Source: JAKAVN01 sp963734845 (GTDB taxonomy: Bacteria > Desulfobacterota > Binatia > Binatales > Binataceae). Taken from it: DNA of 64,000 nucleotides. Location of the stretch: assembly GCA_963734845.1 (NCBI GenBank), contig CAVTIS010000006.1, positions 186,001 through 250,000 on the forward strand. Reading direction: 5' to 3'. The position numbers were made by a program, and so were the translations under genes. This document shows, in pieces, positions 15,022 to 25,215 of the stretch (position 1 is the first letter of the stretch; each line of letters starts with the position of its first letter). The notes under the pieces were generated by a model. That model did no database searches and was not told where the DNA came from. It saw only the letters and a list, made by a program, of their open reading frames with translations.

Positions 15022-16125
15022 TCAGAAAAGGTAGCGGCGAGTATTGATGCTGATCATTACGCCCATCGCCGCCATGAGCGCGATCAGCGACGAGCCTCCG
15101 TAACTCACCAGCGGCAGCGGGATTCCCACCACCGGGAGCACTCCGCTCGCCATACCGACGTTGATTGCGACCTGCCAAAAGATGATAGCGGTTAGTCCGA
15201 CCGCGAGCAGTTGACCAAAGCGGTCGCGGGCGTGGCGCGCGATCCAGAGCCCGCGCGCGATCACTCCCGCGTACAGTGCCATCAGCAGGATCGATCCGGC
15301 GAAGCCGAATTCCTCGGCGAAGACCGAAAAGATGAAGTCCGTGGTCTGCTCGGGAAGAAAATTCAGCCGTGCCTGCGTGCCTTTCAGAAAGCCTTTGCCC
15401 CACGCGCCGCCCGCGCCAATTGCGATCTCGGATTGAATGATATGGTAGCCGGCGCCAAGCGGGTCGGATTCCGGATTAAGAAAGCTCACCAGACGCTGCT
15501 TCTGGTAGGGCTTTAGATAGTGCCATCCGACCGGCGCCGCGAGCGCCGCCGCCACCAGCGCGACCAGCAATACCCGTCCGTTCAATCCGCTGGCGAAGAC
15601 CAGCGTCGCCGTCGCCATCGCCAGGATGATCCCCGTGCCGAGGTCAGGCTGCTTGAGCACCAGCGCGAGCGGCACCCCCAGCAGCATCGCCGGGATGATC
15701 ATCTGACGAAAGCTCCATCCGCCGCGCGGCGGCTCTTCGCGCAGATAACGCACCATCACCAGCACCACCGCGAGTTTGGCCAGCTCCGACGGCTCCAGCC
15801 GGAGCACGCCGAGATTGAGCCAGCGGCGCGATCCGCCGGTCACGTGGCCGGCCACCATCACGATCGCCAGCAATCCGACCGTCAGCGCATAGAGCGGGTA
15901 GGCGTAGGTGGCGAGCGCGCGGTAGTCGAAAAACGCGGCCGCCGTCATCAGCGCCGCGCCCACGCCGATCCACACCAGCTGGCGCATCACCAGCGGGTCG
16001 AGTGCGTGCCTGGGACCGCCCCATGACGCGCTCAGCACGCTCAACAGGCCGACGCCCGCCAGCCCAAGTATCATCATGAACAGGGTCCAGTCGAAGTGGT
16101 AAACCAGCCGCCGGTCCAGCGCCAT
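15022..16125 (-). CDS. rodA: Rod-shape peptidoglycan glycosyltransferase RodA
   Basis: 367 residues from ATG at 16125. SEDS family: about ten membrane helices, LGVLRLEPSELAKLAVVLVM, VLKQPDLGTGIILA, the catalytic region around the Asp in that loop, TDFIFSVFAEEFGF and LPLVSYGGSSLI at the C-terminus. It polymerises lipid II glycan strands for lateral wall growth, in complex with PBP2, which is encoded 11 bases upstream. A longer frame reaching 16536 overlaps PBP2 in another frame and is not the gene. It is the last gene of the mre operon. Confidence 0.95.
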   Translation of the reverse strand: MALDRRLVYHFDWTLFMMILGLAGVGLLSVLSASWGGPRHALDPLVMRQLVWIGVGAALMTAAAFFDYRALATYAYPLYALTVGLLAIVMVAGHVTGGSRRWLNLGVLRLEPSELAKLAVVLVMVRYLREEPPRGGWSFRQMIIPAMLLGVPLALVLKQPDLGTGIILAMATATLVFASGLNGRVLLVALVAAALAAPVGWHYLKPYQKQRLVSFLNPESDPLGAGYHIIQSEIAIGAGGAWGKGFLKGTQARLNFLPEQTTDFIFSVFAEEFGFAGSILLMALYAGVIARGLWIARHARDRFGQLLAVGLTAIIFWQVAINVGMASGVLPVVGIPLPLVSYGGSSLIALMAAMGVMISINTRRYLF

Positions 16126-16136
16126 CGCGATCTCGC

Positions 16137-18080
16137 TCAGTCCCCGCGCTGGGCGACCGTGCCCGGGGACGGCCTTTCGGGAGCCGGGTTCGGCGCGACT
16201 TGCGGCGCGCCGTTTGCTGGCGCGGCTGGCTTGCTGCCTGGCGGCGGATAAAGCTCGAAGAACTTCTGCAGCACGTCGTGCACGACCGGCCCGGCGGAAC
16301 TGCCGCCGTGTCCGCCGTGCTCCATCACGGCGGCGATGGCGATTTGCGGGTGATTGCTCGGCGCATACGCCACGAACCATCCGTGGTCGCGGTATTTCAA
16401 CGGCTCCTTGTCTTCGGGGACGCGCGCGTTGCCGGCTTCCTTGACCACCTGCGAGGTGCCGGTCTTGCCGCACACGGTGATGTTGTCGAGGTGGGCCGCG
16501 TGGCCGGTACCGCCCACGCCATTGACCACATCGCACATCCCGCTGCGGACGATGTCGAGGATGACCGGGTCCAACGGGATGCGACGTTCGACGATTGGCG
16601 GAAAGTTTTTGACCACCGCGCCGTCCAGCGCTTCTTCCTGTTTAACGAATTGCGGCTTGTAGCGGGTGCCGCCGTTGGCGATCTCGGCCGCCACCATCGC
16701 CATCTGCAGCGGGGTCGCCGCGACGTAGCCCTGCCCGATCGCGACCGACAACGTCTCCGCCGGATACCATCGCTGACGAAAGCGCTTTTCTTTCCACAGT
16801 GACGAGGGCATTACACCCGCCCGTTCGTTTTCGAGTTCGATCCCGGTCTTTTCGCCCAACCCGAGCAGGCGTGCCCAGTGCGCGAGGCGATCGATTCCGA
16901 GATGGATACCGACCTGGTAGAAAAACACGTCGCATGAGCCAACGATGGCGCGATGCACCGAGAGCGTGCCGTGCCCTTGCTTGCGCCAGCAATGGTACTC
17001 GCGATTGCCGTAGTACAGCCCGCCGGGGCAATAGTAGCTGGTTTCAGGAGTGAGCGTGCGTTCTTCCATTGCGGCGATGGCATCGATCAGCTTGAAGGTC
17101 GAGCCCGGCGGATAGGTTCCTGCGATCGCTCGGTTAGCCAGCGGGTGCGCCGGGTCGGTGGTCAGCCCGCGCCACTGCACTGCGTTGATCCCGTTGGCGA
17201 AGATATTGGGATCAAACGTCGGATGCGAAACCATCGCCAGGATGTAGCCGGTGTTGGGATCGACCGCGACCAGCGCGCCCGACCAAGTGCCCATCGCCTT
17301 CTCGGCCGCCTGCTGGAGGTCGAGATCGAGGCTGAGCACTACGCTCTCACCGGGAATCTCGGGAATCTCGCGCAGCAGCTTGAGCCGGCGGCCGACCGAA
17401 TCGACCTCGATCTCCTGACCCCCGGCCTGCCCGCGCAACTGGCTTTCGAACACGCGCTCGAGCCCGAATTTTCCGATTTCGTCGCCCATCCGGTAGTCGC
17501 TGGCGGCGCGGCGCAGATCGGCCTCGGCGACTTCGCCGACGTAACCGAGCATATGCGCCGCGAGCCCGCCATAGATGTAGTGCCGCTCCGGCATCACTTC
17601 GAGACTGACCCCCGGTAGCTGCAGCTGATGGGTCTCCAGAGACACCACTTGCTGCCAGCCCAGATGCTCCTCGACCGTAACCGGGTCAAAGGGCGGGCGC
17701 CCGTCGTCTTCGGCCTGGTTCAATTTGGCTGCGATGTTGTCCTGGCCGAGCAGACCCTCCAAACGGGCCACCGTCTGTTTAACGTTGCGCACGTCCTCGG
17801 GCACCATCACCGCGTCGAATGACGGCCGCGTGTCGACGAGTGGGCGATGATGAACGTCGAAGACCAGGCCGCGCAGCGCCGGCTGGCGATGAATGCGGAT
17901 GCGGTTGCGGTCGGCAAGCACGACGAATTCCTTGTGCCGAATGATCTGCAGGTAGTAGAGCCGCACAGTGACCACCGACATCACCAGGGCGATGAGCGCG
18001 GAGAGGACGGCGATTCGTGGCTCGATACGCGGGATCGCGCGCGACTGCTTGCTACTGTTGTAATAACGCCAGCGCGCCAC
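16137..18080 (-). CDS. mrdA: Penicillin-binding protein 2 (class B transpeptidase)
   Basis: 647 residues. N-terminal signal anchor (IAVLSALIALVMSVVTVRLYYL), a pedestal domain with RGLVFDVHHRPLVDTRPSFD, then the transpeptidase domain with STFK (Ser about 327), SCD (about 381; the usual SxN motif has Asp as third residue, normal in PBP2) and KTGTSQ (about 537). It crosslinks peptidoglycan in the elongasome with RodA. The C-terminal tail is Pro/Ala-rich. It starts 2 bases after mreD ends; all five genes here run on the minus strand as one operon. Confidence 0.95.
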   Translation of the reverse strand: MARWRYYNSSKQSRAIPRIEPRIAVLSALIALVMSVVTVRLYYLQIIRHKEFVVLADRNRIRIHRQPALRGLVFDVHHRPLVDTRPSFDAVMVPEDVRNVKQTVARLEGLLGQDNIAAKLNQAEDDGRPPFDPVTVEEHLGWQQVVSLETHQLQLPGVSLEVMPERHYIYGGLAAHMLGYVGEVAEADLRRAASDYRMGDEIGKFGLERVFESQLRGQAGGQEIEVDSVGRRLKLLREIPEIPGESVVLSLDLDLQQAAEKAMGTWSGALVAVDPNTGYILAMVSHPTFDPNIFANGINAVQWRGLTTDPAHPLANRAIAGTYPPGSTFKLIDAIAAMEERTLTPETSYYCPGGLYYGNREYHCWRKQGHGTLSVHRAIVGSCDVFFYQVGIHLGIDRLAHWARLLGLGEKTGIELENERAGVMPSSLWKEKRFRQRWYPAETLSVAIGQGYVAATPLQMAMVAAEIANGGTRYKPQFVKQEEALDGAVVKNFPPIVERRIPLDPVILDIVRSGMCDVVNGVGGTGHAAHLDNITVCGKTGTSQVVKEAGNARVPEDKEPLKYRDHGWFVAYAPSNHPQIAIAAVMEHGGHGGSSAGPVVHDVLQKFFELYPPPGSKPAAPANGAPQVAPNPAPERPSPGTVAQRGD

Positions 18081-18082
18081 GT

Positions 18083-18613
18083 TCAGACTCCTCGCGAAAT
18101 CCAGCCGCCCCGCGTGCGGCGTTCCTGACCGAGCCCCAACATCCGCCTGAGACCCGCGATCAATCCGAAAATCGGAGGTGCGATCACCGCAGTCACGGTC
18201 GCCTGGAGCAACGCGGCCGGCACTAGAGCTCCCAGCTGATCGCCCGCGCGGAACTGCGTGCTGATAAGGAAGCCGCCCAGACTCTGGATCAGCACTGCGA
18301 CGAAAACCAATACGGCGCCAGCCTCCGGCCCGCCCGCGGAGCTATGGACTCCGACTTCGTATGCGACCAGGTAAGTTAGCGTCACCGCGAAGGTGTTGAC
18401 GCCCAGTTGCGAGCCCGAAAAGGCGTCCATCGCATAGCCCATCGCAAACGCAATTATAGGCGCAAGCGCGCGCCGATGCCGCAGTCCCAGATCGACCGCC
18501 AGCACCAACACCAGATCGGGCACCAGAGCGCTCAACGGCAGCCAGCGCGAGGCCGTGGTCTGAATCGCCAGGGCAACCAGGGTTAAAACGGCGAACAATG
18601 CAACCAAACGCAC
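18083..18613 (-). CDS. mreD: Rod shape-determining protein MreD
   Basis: 176 residues from a GTG start. Small inner-membrane protein with about five helices and the family pattern LPLSALVPDLVLVLAVDLGL and GYAMDAFSGSQLGVNTFAVT. It links MreC to the synthetic enzymes. The gap to mreC is 7 bases and to mrdA 2 bases, so translation is coupled. Length is typical. No oddities. Confidence 0.9.
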   Translation of the reverse strand: MRLVALFAVLTLVALAIQTTASRWLPLSALVPDLVLVLAVDLGLRHRRALAPIIAFAMGYAMDAFSGSQLGVNTFAVTLTYLVAYEVGVHSSAGGPEAGAVLVFVAVLIQSLGGFLISTQFRAGDQLGALVPAALLQATVTAVIAPPIFGLIAGLRRMLGLGQERRTRGGWISRGV

Positions 18614-18620
18614 GAACCTC

Positions 18621-19472
18621 TTAGCCCTTCGGCTCTGCCGGCGGCGGCTGGGGGATCCGCTGAGTCATCACCAGCACTTGTTCGAGGCGGCGGAAGTCGG
18701 CCGCCGGCGCAACATTGACGGTCAAGAACAATCCCGGTCCCTCGCGCACCACAGACGTGACCTCTCCCACCAGCAGCCCGCGTGGGAAAATCCCGTCCAG
18801 GCCCGACGTCACTATTGTATCCCCGCTCTTCACGTCCTCCGAGCGGTCGACGTATTTCATCGCCAGACCGTCATCGACCACGCCGGCCACGATCCCGCGT
18901 ACGCGCGAGCGCTGATCGAAGGCGTCGAGCGCCGAGTTATGATCGTTGATCAGCAGCACGCGCGCAGAACTCGGACCTACCGCGATGACCCTGCCGACTA
19001 CGCCCTCGGTCGAGAGCACCGCCATCCCGGCCTCGAAGCCCTGGTTGGAGCCTCCCTCCACCACCAACGTACGCGCGAGGCCTGAGGCGTCGGCGCCGAT
19101 CACGGTGGCCGCCGACGACCCGAGCGCCAGCGCCTGCTTGAGCTCCAGCATGTCGCTCAGATGGAGATTTTCGGCCTCCAACTCGGCCAACCGGGCGCGT
19201 TGGGTTTCCTCGCGGGCGAGTTCGGCGCGCAGGCGCGTGTTCTCGCGCTGCACGCCAACCAGATCGAAGTAGTCATGGATGATTCCGGAGCCGCCCTCAG
19301 TCAGACGCGCACTGGCGGTCTGAAACGGGGCAAGCGCTTCCATCACCACGCCGCGCGGCCTGGCGACCCGCTGGTCGGGGAGCACTCCACTCCACAGGAA
19401 ATGGGCGGAAATGAGCAGCAGAATCGCGCCAGTGATCGGTACGCGATTACGCCACAGGAAGTAGTTTTTCAC
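18621..19472 (-). CDS. mreC: Rod shape-determining protein MreC
   Basis: 283 residues from a GTG start. One N-terminal membrane helix (ITGAILLLISAHFLWSGV), a periplasmic coiled coil (ENTRLRAELAREETQRARL), then the two beta-barrel domains with VVGRVIAVGPSSARVLLIND and GDTIVTSGLDGIFPRGLLVG. It scaffolds the elongasome in the periplasm. It follows mreB by 61 bases. It ends in a short Pro-rich tail. Confidence 0.92.
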   Translation of the reverse strand: MKNYFLWRNRVPITGAILLLISAHFLWSGVLPDQRVARPRGVVMEALAPFQTASARLTEGGSGIIHDYFDLVGVQRENTRLRAELAREETQRARLAELEAENLHLSDMLELKQALALGSSAATVIGADASGLARTLVVEGGSNQGFEAGMAVLSTEGVVGRVIAVGPSSARVLLINDHNSALDAFDQRSRVRGIVAGVVDDGLAMKYVDRSEDVKSGDTIVTSGLDGIFPRGLLVGEVTSVVREGPGLFLTVNVAPAADFRRLEQVLVMTQRIPQPPPAEPKG

Positions 19473-19533
19473 CGCTTTGTGCTTCGGCGATGCCCCTTCA
19501 GGGCGTCATCGGCAGGTGATTTTGGTCGACGGC

Positions 19534-20568
<1,035 letters not shown>

Positions 20569-20744
20569 CGGATCGCCCCCCTCTGCCCGGTCCGAGTTTT
20601 CCACTCGGACTCCCGCACCGCTCCCCAAAAAACAGGCTACGCAAGGTCCGGGGTTTTGCGCGGTATTAGCAATTTTTAGACGTGCCCGAGACCCATGACG
20701 AAGTTAACAGACGCGTATTGGCCGAAGCAAGGCACAAGGGCGAT

Positions 20745-20773
20745 TTGCGCGATCAAAAGCCGCAAAATATGAT
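20745..20773 (+). promoter_or_regulatory. Possible promoter of the PpiD-like gene
   Basis: TTGCGC (20745-20750), 17 bases, then TATGAT (20768-20773, 5 of 6 to consensus). The predicted transcription start would be only a few bases before the ATG at 20783, so the mRNA would be nearly leaderless. Weak -35, consensus match only. Confidence 0.3.
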
Positions 20774-20782
20774 GGGCTCACG

Positions 20783-22693
20783 ATGCTCGACCTGATGCGC
20801 AAGCACGCGTACTCCTGGCTGACCCGCGCGGTGGTGATCGCGCTCATCGGCGTGTTCGCCTTTTGGGGTGTCAGCACCGGCATGTTCACGCGTATAAAGC
20901 CGGTAGCGACCGTCAATGGCCATCAAATCCTAACCAAAGACGTCGACCAGCAAGCCCAGCAACTACGCCGGCGGCTCGAGCAGATCTATGGACCCGACGC
21001 AGCCGCGGCGATGGCGCGTTACAACGTCCGCGAGCAGGCGCTCGATCAGCTTATCGATCAGCAACTTGTGCTCGACGAAGCCAATCGTTTGGGACTCAGG
21101 ATAAGCGATGCCGCTTTAGAGCACATGATCGAGGCGCAGACCGCCTTTCAGGTCGACGGTCGCTTCGATCTCGCCATCTATCAGACGGCTCTGCGCAGCG
21201 AGAATATGCGGCCCGCGGACTTCGAATCCGACCTGCGGCTCGAGATGCTCCAGCAGCTGATGCAGCGGATGGTTACGCAGACGGTCGAAGTCAGCGCCGC
21301 CGAGATGCATCAGATCTACGACCAGCGCAACCTGAAGTTCGCGATGTCCTACGTCGAAATACCCTACAAGGATCTTGAATCGACGGTTAATCCCACAGAC
21401 AAGCAAATCGCCGACTACTTCGAAGCCCATCGCGAGGAATTCCGCGAACCTGAACGCATCTCGTTCGACTTCGTCCGCTACGACCCCGACAAACTCGCGG
21501 GGAAGGTCAATCCCTCAGAGAAGGAGATCCAAAATTACTACAATCGCCAGCGTGACGCCGCACTGACGCATCCGGAACAAGTCCGCGCCCGTCATATTCT
21601 GATCGCGGTGCCGGCAGACGCCACGCCAGCGCAAAAGGCCGCCGCCAAGGCCAAGGCCGAAGACCTCCTGAAGCAAATCAAGGCCGGTGGCGATTTCGCC
21701 AAGCTCGCCAAGCAGTTCTCCGATGACCCCGGCACCCGTAACGCCGGTGGGGATCTTGGATATTTCGAGCAGAGCCAGATGGTGAAGCCGTTTGCCGACG
21801 CGGCCTTCAGGATGAAGCCAGGCGAACTGGCGGTGGTGCAGACTCAGTTCGGTTACCACGTCATCCAGGTCGAAGATCACAAGCTTGCCCACGTCGACAC
21901 GCTGGCGGAGGCGCGCCCGAAGATCATTGAGGCACTGCGCCATCGGGCCGGCATCGAGCAGGCCCATCAGGCGATTGATCAGGATCTCGGCGAGGCGCTC
22001 AACGGCAAGCAGCTCCAGATGCTGGCAGACAGGCGCGGCCTGGACGTGGTGAAGACCCCGATGCTGGCCGCCAATGAGAGCACGGCCGAAATCACCGACC
22101 CGACCCTGATGCAGGAAGCCTTCAAGCTCAACCCCAACGACGTACGGGTCATCAACGGCCGCGACTTGCAGTACCTCGTGAAATTCATCGAGCGCAAGCC
22201 GAGCTATCTGCCCAAGCTGGCCGACATTCAGCCCAAGGTTCGCGCTGCACTGGTGCGCCAGATGGCCGAAGCCAAGGCGCTCGAGCAGGCCACCGCTTTC
22301 CTGAAGCAGGTGAAGAATCCGGCCGGGTTCGCAGCCGCCGCGGCCGCCGCCAAGCTCGCGACGCATAGCACAGGCGATTTCTCGCGCGCCGACAGTTCGA
22401 TTCCCACCGTCGGCGAATTCCACGAGGCGGTGCAAGCGGCCTCTCTGCTGCCCGCGACGCCGGGGATCATCAACCGCCCGCTGACGCTTGATGGCAACGC
22501 CTACGTCTTCGAGGTGGTCAGCCGCACGCCGCCCACTGAGGATCAATGGAAAGCGGCGAAGTCCGCGTTCAAAGACCAGTTGGTCAAGCAGCGCCAGGCG
22601 CAGGCCTGGGAAAGCTTTGTTGAGGATTTGCGCGCGCGCGCGCAGATCTCTGTGCGTCCGGAGCTCGTCAGCCAACAAGGACCTTCGACTTAG
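20783..22693 (+). CDS. PpiD-like periplasmic peptidyl-prolyl isomerase (SurA_N plus parvulin)
   Basis: 636 residues, the size of PpiD. A single N-terminal membrane helix (VVIALIGVFAFWGVSTGMF) anchors it. Next comes a SurA_N-type chaperone domain (VNGHQILTKDVDQQAQQLR; EANRLGLRISDAALEHMI), then a parvulin domain at about 268-370 (VRARHILIAVPADATP, GGDFAKLAKQFSDDPGT, GGDLGYFEQSQMVKPFADAAF, FGYHVIQVE) and a C-terminal chaperone-like domain. It helps outer-membrane and periplasmic proteins fold after export. It is divergent from mreB, with a 214-base shared upstream region. Confidence 0.9.
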   Translation: MLDLMRKHAYSWLTRAVVIALIGVFAFWGVSTGMFTRIKPVATVNGHQILTKDVDQQAQQLRRRLEQIYGPDAAAAMARYNVREQALDQLIDQQLVLDEANRLGLRISDAALEHMIEAQTAFQVDGRFDLAIYQTALRSENMRPADFESDLRLEMLQQLMQRMVTQTVEVSAAEMHQIYDQRNLKFAMSYVEIPYKDLESTVNPTDKQIADYFEAHREEFREPERISFDFVRYDPDKLAGKVNPSEKEIQNYYNRQRDAALTHPEQVRARHILIAVPADATPAQKAAAKAKAEDLLKQIKAGGDFAKLAKQFSDDPGTRNAGGDLGYFEQSQMVKPFADAAFRMKPGELAVVQTQFGYHVIQVEDHKLAHVDTLAEARPKIIEALRHRAGIEQAHQAIDQDLGEALNGKQLQMLADRRGLDVVKTPMLAANESTAEITDPTLMQEAFKLNPNDVRVINGRDLQYLVKFIERKPSYLPKLADIQPKVRAALVRQMAEAKALEQATAFLKQVKNPAGFAAAAAAAKLATHSTGDFSRADSSIPTVGEFHEAVQAASLLPATPGIINRPLTLDGNAYVFEVVSRTPPTEDQWKAAKSAFKDQLVKQRQAQAWESFVEDLRARAQISVRPELVSQQGPST

Positions 22694-22772
22694 CCCAGAG
22701 CGGCTGAAGAAAAAGAAGGGGCGACAAAAAACGCGAAGCAATGCGAATAACGCGCAGTAACGGGAGTAATGA

Positions 22773-23603
22773 ATGACTTCGTCAGACGACGACCCCCACC
22801 CATCTGCTAACTCAGCCGTAGATACCAACGAGTTTTTCTTTCCCGGCGCCGGGCTGAGCGCACTGCTCATCCACGGCCTTAGCGGCACGCCATTCGAGAT
22901 GCTCTATCTCGGCGAACGTCTAGCCGAGGCCGGAGTGCGCGTCTGCGGGGTTCGCCTGGCCGGTCACGCTGGCGCTGCCGAGGAACTGGGCGCCGCAACC
23001 CGCGACCAATGGTACGAAAGCGTGGTCGAGGGTTTCGAGCGGCTCCATCGATTCGGCGATCCGGTGGCTGTTGTCGGGCTCTCGATGGGCGCGCTGCTGG
23101 CGGCGCGCCTGGCCGCCGATCAGGGCGAGGCCGTCGGCGGGGTGGTGATGCTGTCGCCAGCGTTTTTTTTGCCGTTCTGGGTACGCGGACCGCTCAAGGC
23201 GCTGAGCGCGCTTGGCCCACTCGCCGACCGCATCTACCTGCGCGGCAAAGGCTCGGACATCCATGACGCCGCCGCCCGCAGCGTACATCCTTCTGCGCGC
23301 CTGATGCCGCTAGGCGCCGTGCTCGAGCTGCTGAAGCTATCGACGGCAGTGCGCCCGCGGCTTAACCGCGTCACCCAGCCCACGCTCATCATTCATAGCC
23401 GGCGCGACCATACCTGTCCGATGCGTCGCAACGTCGACTTCGTGATGAGCCATCTTGGGAGCGCGCAAAAGCGCGCCATAATCCTGGAAGAGAGCTTCCA
23501 CGTGATCACGGTCGATAGCGAAAAGGATCGCGTGGCTGCCGAGGTGATCGATTTCGTCGCCGGGCTCCGCAGCAGCGCCGAACCCGCGACCGCGCTGGGC
23601 TGA
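22773..23603 (+). CDS. Alpha/beta hydrolase, carboxylesterase family
   Basis: 276 residues. Oxyanion strand LLIHGLSGTPFEMLYLGERL, nucleophile elbow GLSMGALLAARLA, acid in HSRRDHTCPMRR and catalytic His in EESFHVITVDSEKDRV: a complete triad like Est30/monoacylglycerol lipase enzymes. Hydrolysis of a short or medium acyl ester is likely. Cytosolic (no signal peptide). GGGAG sits about 10 bases before the ATG. It may be co-transcribed with the isomerase upstream (80-base gap). Substrate unknown. Confidence 0.82.
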   Translation: MTSSDDDPHPSANSAVDTNEFFFPGAGLSALLIHGLSGTPFEMLYLGERLAEAGVRVCGVRLAGHAGAAEELGAATRDQWYESVVEGFERLHRFGDPVAVVGLSMGALLAARLAADQGEAVGGVVMLSPAFFLPFWVRGPLKALSALGPLADRIYLRGKGSDIHDAAARSVHPSARLMPLGAVLELLKLSTAVRPRLNRVTQPTLIIHSRRDHTCPMRRNVDFVMSHLGSAQKRAIILEESFHVITVDSEKDRVAAEVIDFVAGLRSSAEPATALG

Positions 23604-23613
23604 TCTCAACGCG

Positions 23614-23642
23614 CGGCGCCAGGTCGTTATGCCCTGGCGCCG
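23614..23642. terminator. Hairpin between convergent genes
   Basis: CGGCGCCAGG (23614-23623) pairs perfectly with CCTGGCGCCG (23633-23642) around a 9-base loop. It lies 10 bases after the esterase stop and downstream of the minus-strand fabG, so it could stop both. No T-run on either side, so efficiency is uncertain. Confidence 0.5.
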
Positions 23643-23746
23643 ACATTCGGATCAGTCAATCCCACCGCGACGCCACTGCGGCGTGCTCGATGACCGCGCC
23701 GGCTTTCGCTCCCACGATTCTTTCAAGTCCCGTTCCGCGGGAGAGT

Positions 23747-24493
23747 CTACATCGCGAGCCCGCCGTCGACCTGGATCACCGCACCGGTGATGTACGACGC
23801 CGCGTCCGAGAGCAAAAACGCCACCATCGGCGCCACGTCCTCGACCTTGCCGAACCGCCCCAGCGGAATCATCTCGAGCGCCTTGGCGCGATGCTCCTGC
23901 GACAGCACGGCCGTCATGTCGGTTTCAATAAACCCGAGCGCGACCGCGTTGACCCGCACGCCCAGTGGCCCCAATTCCTTAGCCATCGCCTTGGTCATCC
24001 CGACCAGGCCGGCCTTGGAGGCCGAGTAGTTCACCTGCCCCGCCATCCCGACCAGCCCGGAGATCGACGTGATGTTGATGATCGCCCCGCGCTTGGCCTT
24101 CATCATGATGAACGCGCTGACGCGCGCCACGTTGAACGCGCCGGTGAGGTTGGTCTGGATAACCGCGGACCAATCCTCCTCGCTCATCATCACCAGCAGC
24201 TTGTCGCGGGTGAGCCCGGCGTTGTTAACCACCGCGTCGAGCCGGCCGAACTCGGCCTTGGCCGCGTTGACCATCGCGCGCACCTCTTTGAGGTCGGCGA
24301 CGTCGGTCTTGAACGCCATCGCCTTCACCCCGCAGGCGGCGATCTCGCTTTTCAGTTCCTCGGCCTGTTGCTCGCTCTTGAGATAATTGAAAGCGACGTT
24401 AGCGCCGCGGCGGGCGGCCTCGAGCGCGATCGCGCGGCCGATCCCGCGCGTCGCGCCGGTGACGATAATTCCTTTGCCCTCGAGGTCTTTCAT
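23747..24493 (-). CDS. fabG: 3-oxoacyl-[ACP] reductase, FabG/PhaB-type SDR
   Basis: 248 residues from ATG at 24493, with AAAGAG 8 bases upstream; a GTG at 24502 would add three residues. Short-chain dehydrogenase with TGATRGIG (NADPH site), NNAGLTRDKLLVMM, catalytic Ser in NITSISGLVG and YSASKAG (Tyr-x3-Lys), and the C-terminal YITGAVIQVDGGLAM. It reduces 3-oxoacyl-ACP in fatty-acid synthesis; a PhaB-like acetoacetyl-CoA reductase role is a real alternative because PHA synthase is encoded at 31264. It is downstream of the Fe-S carrier gene but separated from it by a strong terminator. Confidence 0.88.
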   Translation of the reverse strand: MKDLEGKGIIVTGATRGIGRAIALEAARRGANVAFNYLKSEQQAEELKSEIAACGVKAMAFKTDVADLKEVRAMVNAAKAEFGRLDAVVNNAGLTRDKLLVMMSEEDWSAVIQTNLTGAFNVARVSAFIMMKAKRGAIINITSISGLVGMAGQVNYSASKAGLVGMTKAMAKELGPLGVRVNAVALGFIETDMTAVLSQEHRAKALEMIPLGRFGKVEDVAPMVAFLLSDAASYITGAVIQVDGGLAM

Positions 24494-24511
24494 TTTTTTC
24501 ACTCTTTACAC

Positions 24512-24546
24512 AAAAAAAGACCGCCCGCACAGACGTACGGGCGGTC
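24512..24546 (-). terminator. Rho-independent terminator of the A-type Fe-S carrier gene
   Basis: On the minus strand GACCGCCCG (24546-24538) pairs perfectly with CGGGCGGTC (24527-24519) over a 10-base loop, followed directly by seven T (24518-24512). It is 30 bases past the stop of the gene at 24577 and before the fabG start: a textbook intrinsic terminator. Confidence 0.9.
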
Positions 24547-24576
24547 GAAATCGATCTAAATGAAATCGAGCCGCGT

Positions 24577-24987
24577 TCAGGCGCTGAACGACGACCCGCA
24601 ACCGCAGGTGCGGCTGGCGCGCGGATTGTCGAAACGGAACCCGCCGGCGTGCAAGCCCTCCACGTAGTCCAGCGTGGTGCCGGCGATGTAGGGCAGCGAG
24701 ATTTCGTCGACAAAAATTTTCGTGCCGTCGATTTCCTGCTCCGTGTCGCCTTCCTTGTGCGCGTCGAAGCTCAGCGAATACTGGAATCCCGAACATCCGC
24801 CGCCGACCACCGAAATTCTGAGGCCCTGCTCAGCGCCGAGGCCTTCCTTCATATGCATCTGCTTGACCATCTCGAGCGCCTTGGGGGTCAGGTTGATGCC
24901 CTGAGCACTCGCTGCCGCATTGTCACGAGCTCCCTCATTGCCATGCTCGTGGCCATGCTCATGATCATGTTGGACTTCTTGAGACAT
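24577..24987 (-). CDS. A-type iron-sulfur carrier (ErpA/HesB family) with His-rich N-terminus
   Basis: 136 residues from ATG at 24987, which has GGAGG 8 bases upstream. The C-terminal ~105 residues are a standard HesB/IscA fold with the three cluster cysteines in VVGGGCSGFQYSL and ASRTCGCGSSF. These proteins carry Fe-S clusters to apo-enzymes. The first ~30 residues are unusual: a His/Glu run (HDHEHGHEHGNEG) that looks like a metal-binding tail. It is monocistronic, with its own terminator. It lies upstream of and divergent from the Fe-S enzyme QueG. Confidence 0.88.
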   Translation of the reverse strand: MSQEVQHDHEHGHEHGNEGARDNAAASAQGINLTPKALEMVKQMHMKEGLGAEQGLRISVVGGGCSGFQYSLSFDAHKEGDTEQEIDGTKIFVDEISLPYIAGTTLDYVEGLHAGGFRFDNPRASRTCGCGSSFSA

Positions 24988-25215
24988 CCTGCAATCCTCC
25001 AAACTTTGCGGATCTAGAAACGCACTGTGCTCTGCGATGAAACGCGCACTGCCGATGCGCTAACCAGTTGGTCAATTCTAACCCAGCGGCCCCATAGGGG
25101 CAAATCCCCTCTCCGTGGTGAAGCGGCTGCGGAACTCGCGCAACTGGGCGATAATGTGGCGCGGGACGGCGATAATGTCGTCTGTCCGAATTGAAGCGAC
25201 ATCGGCGACGATTCG

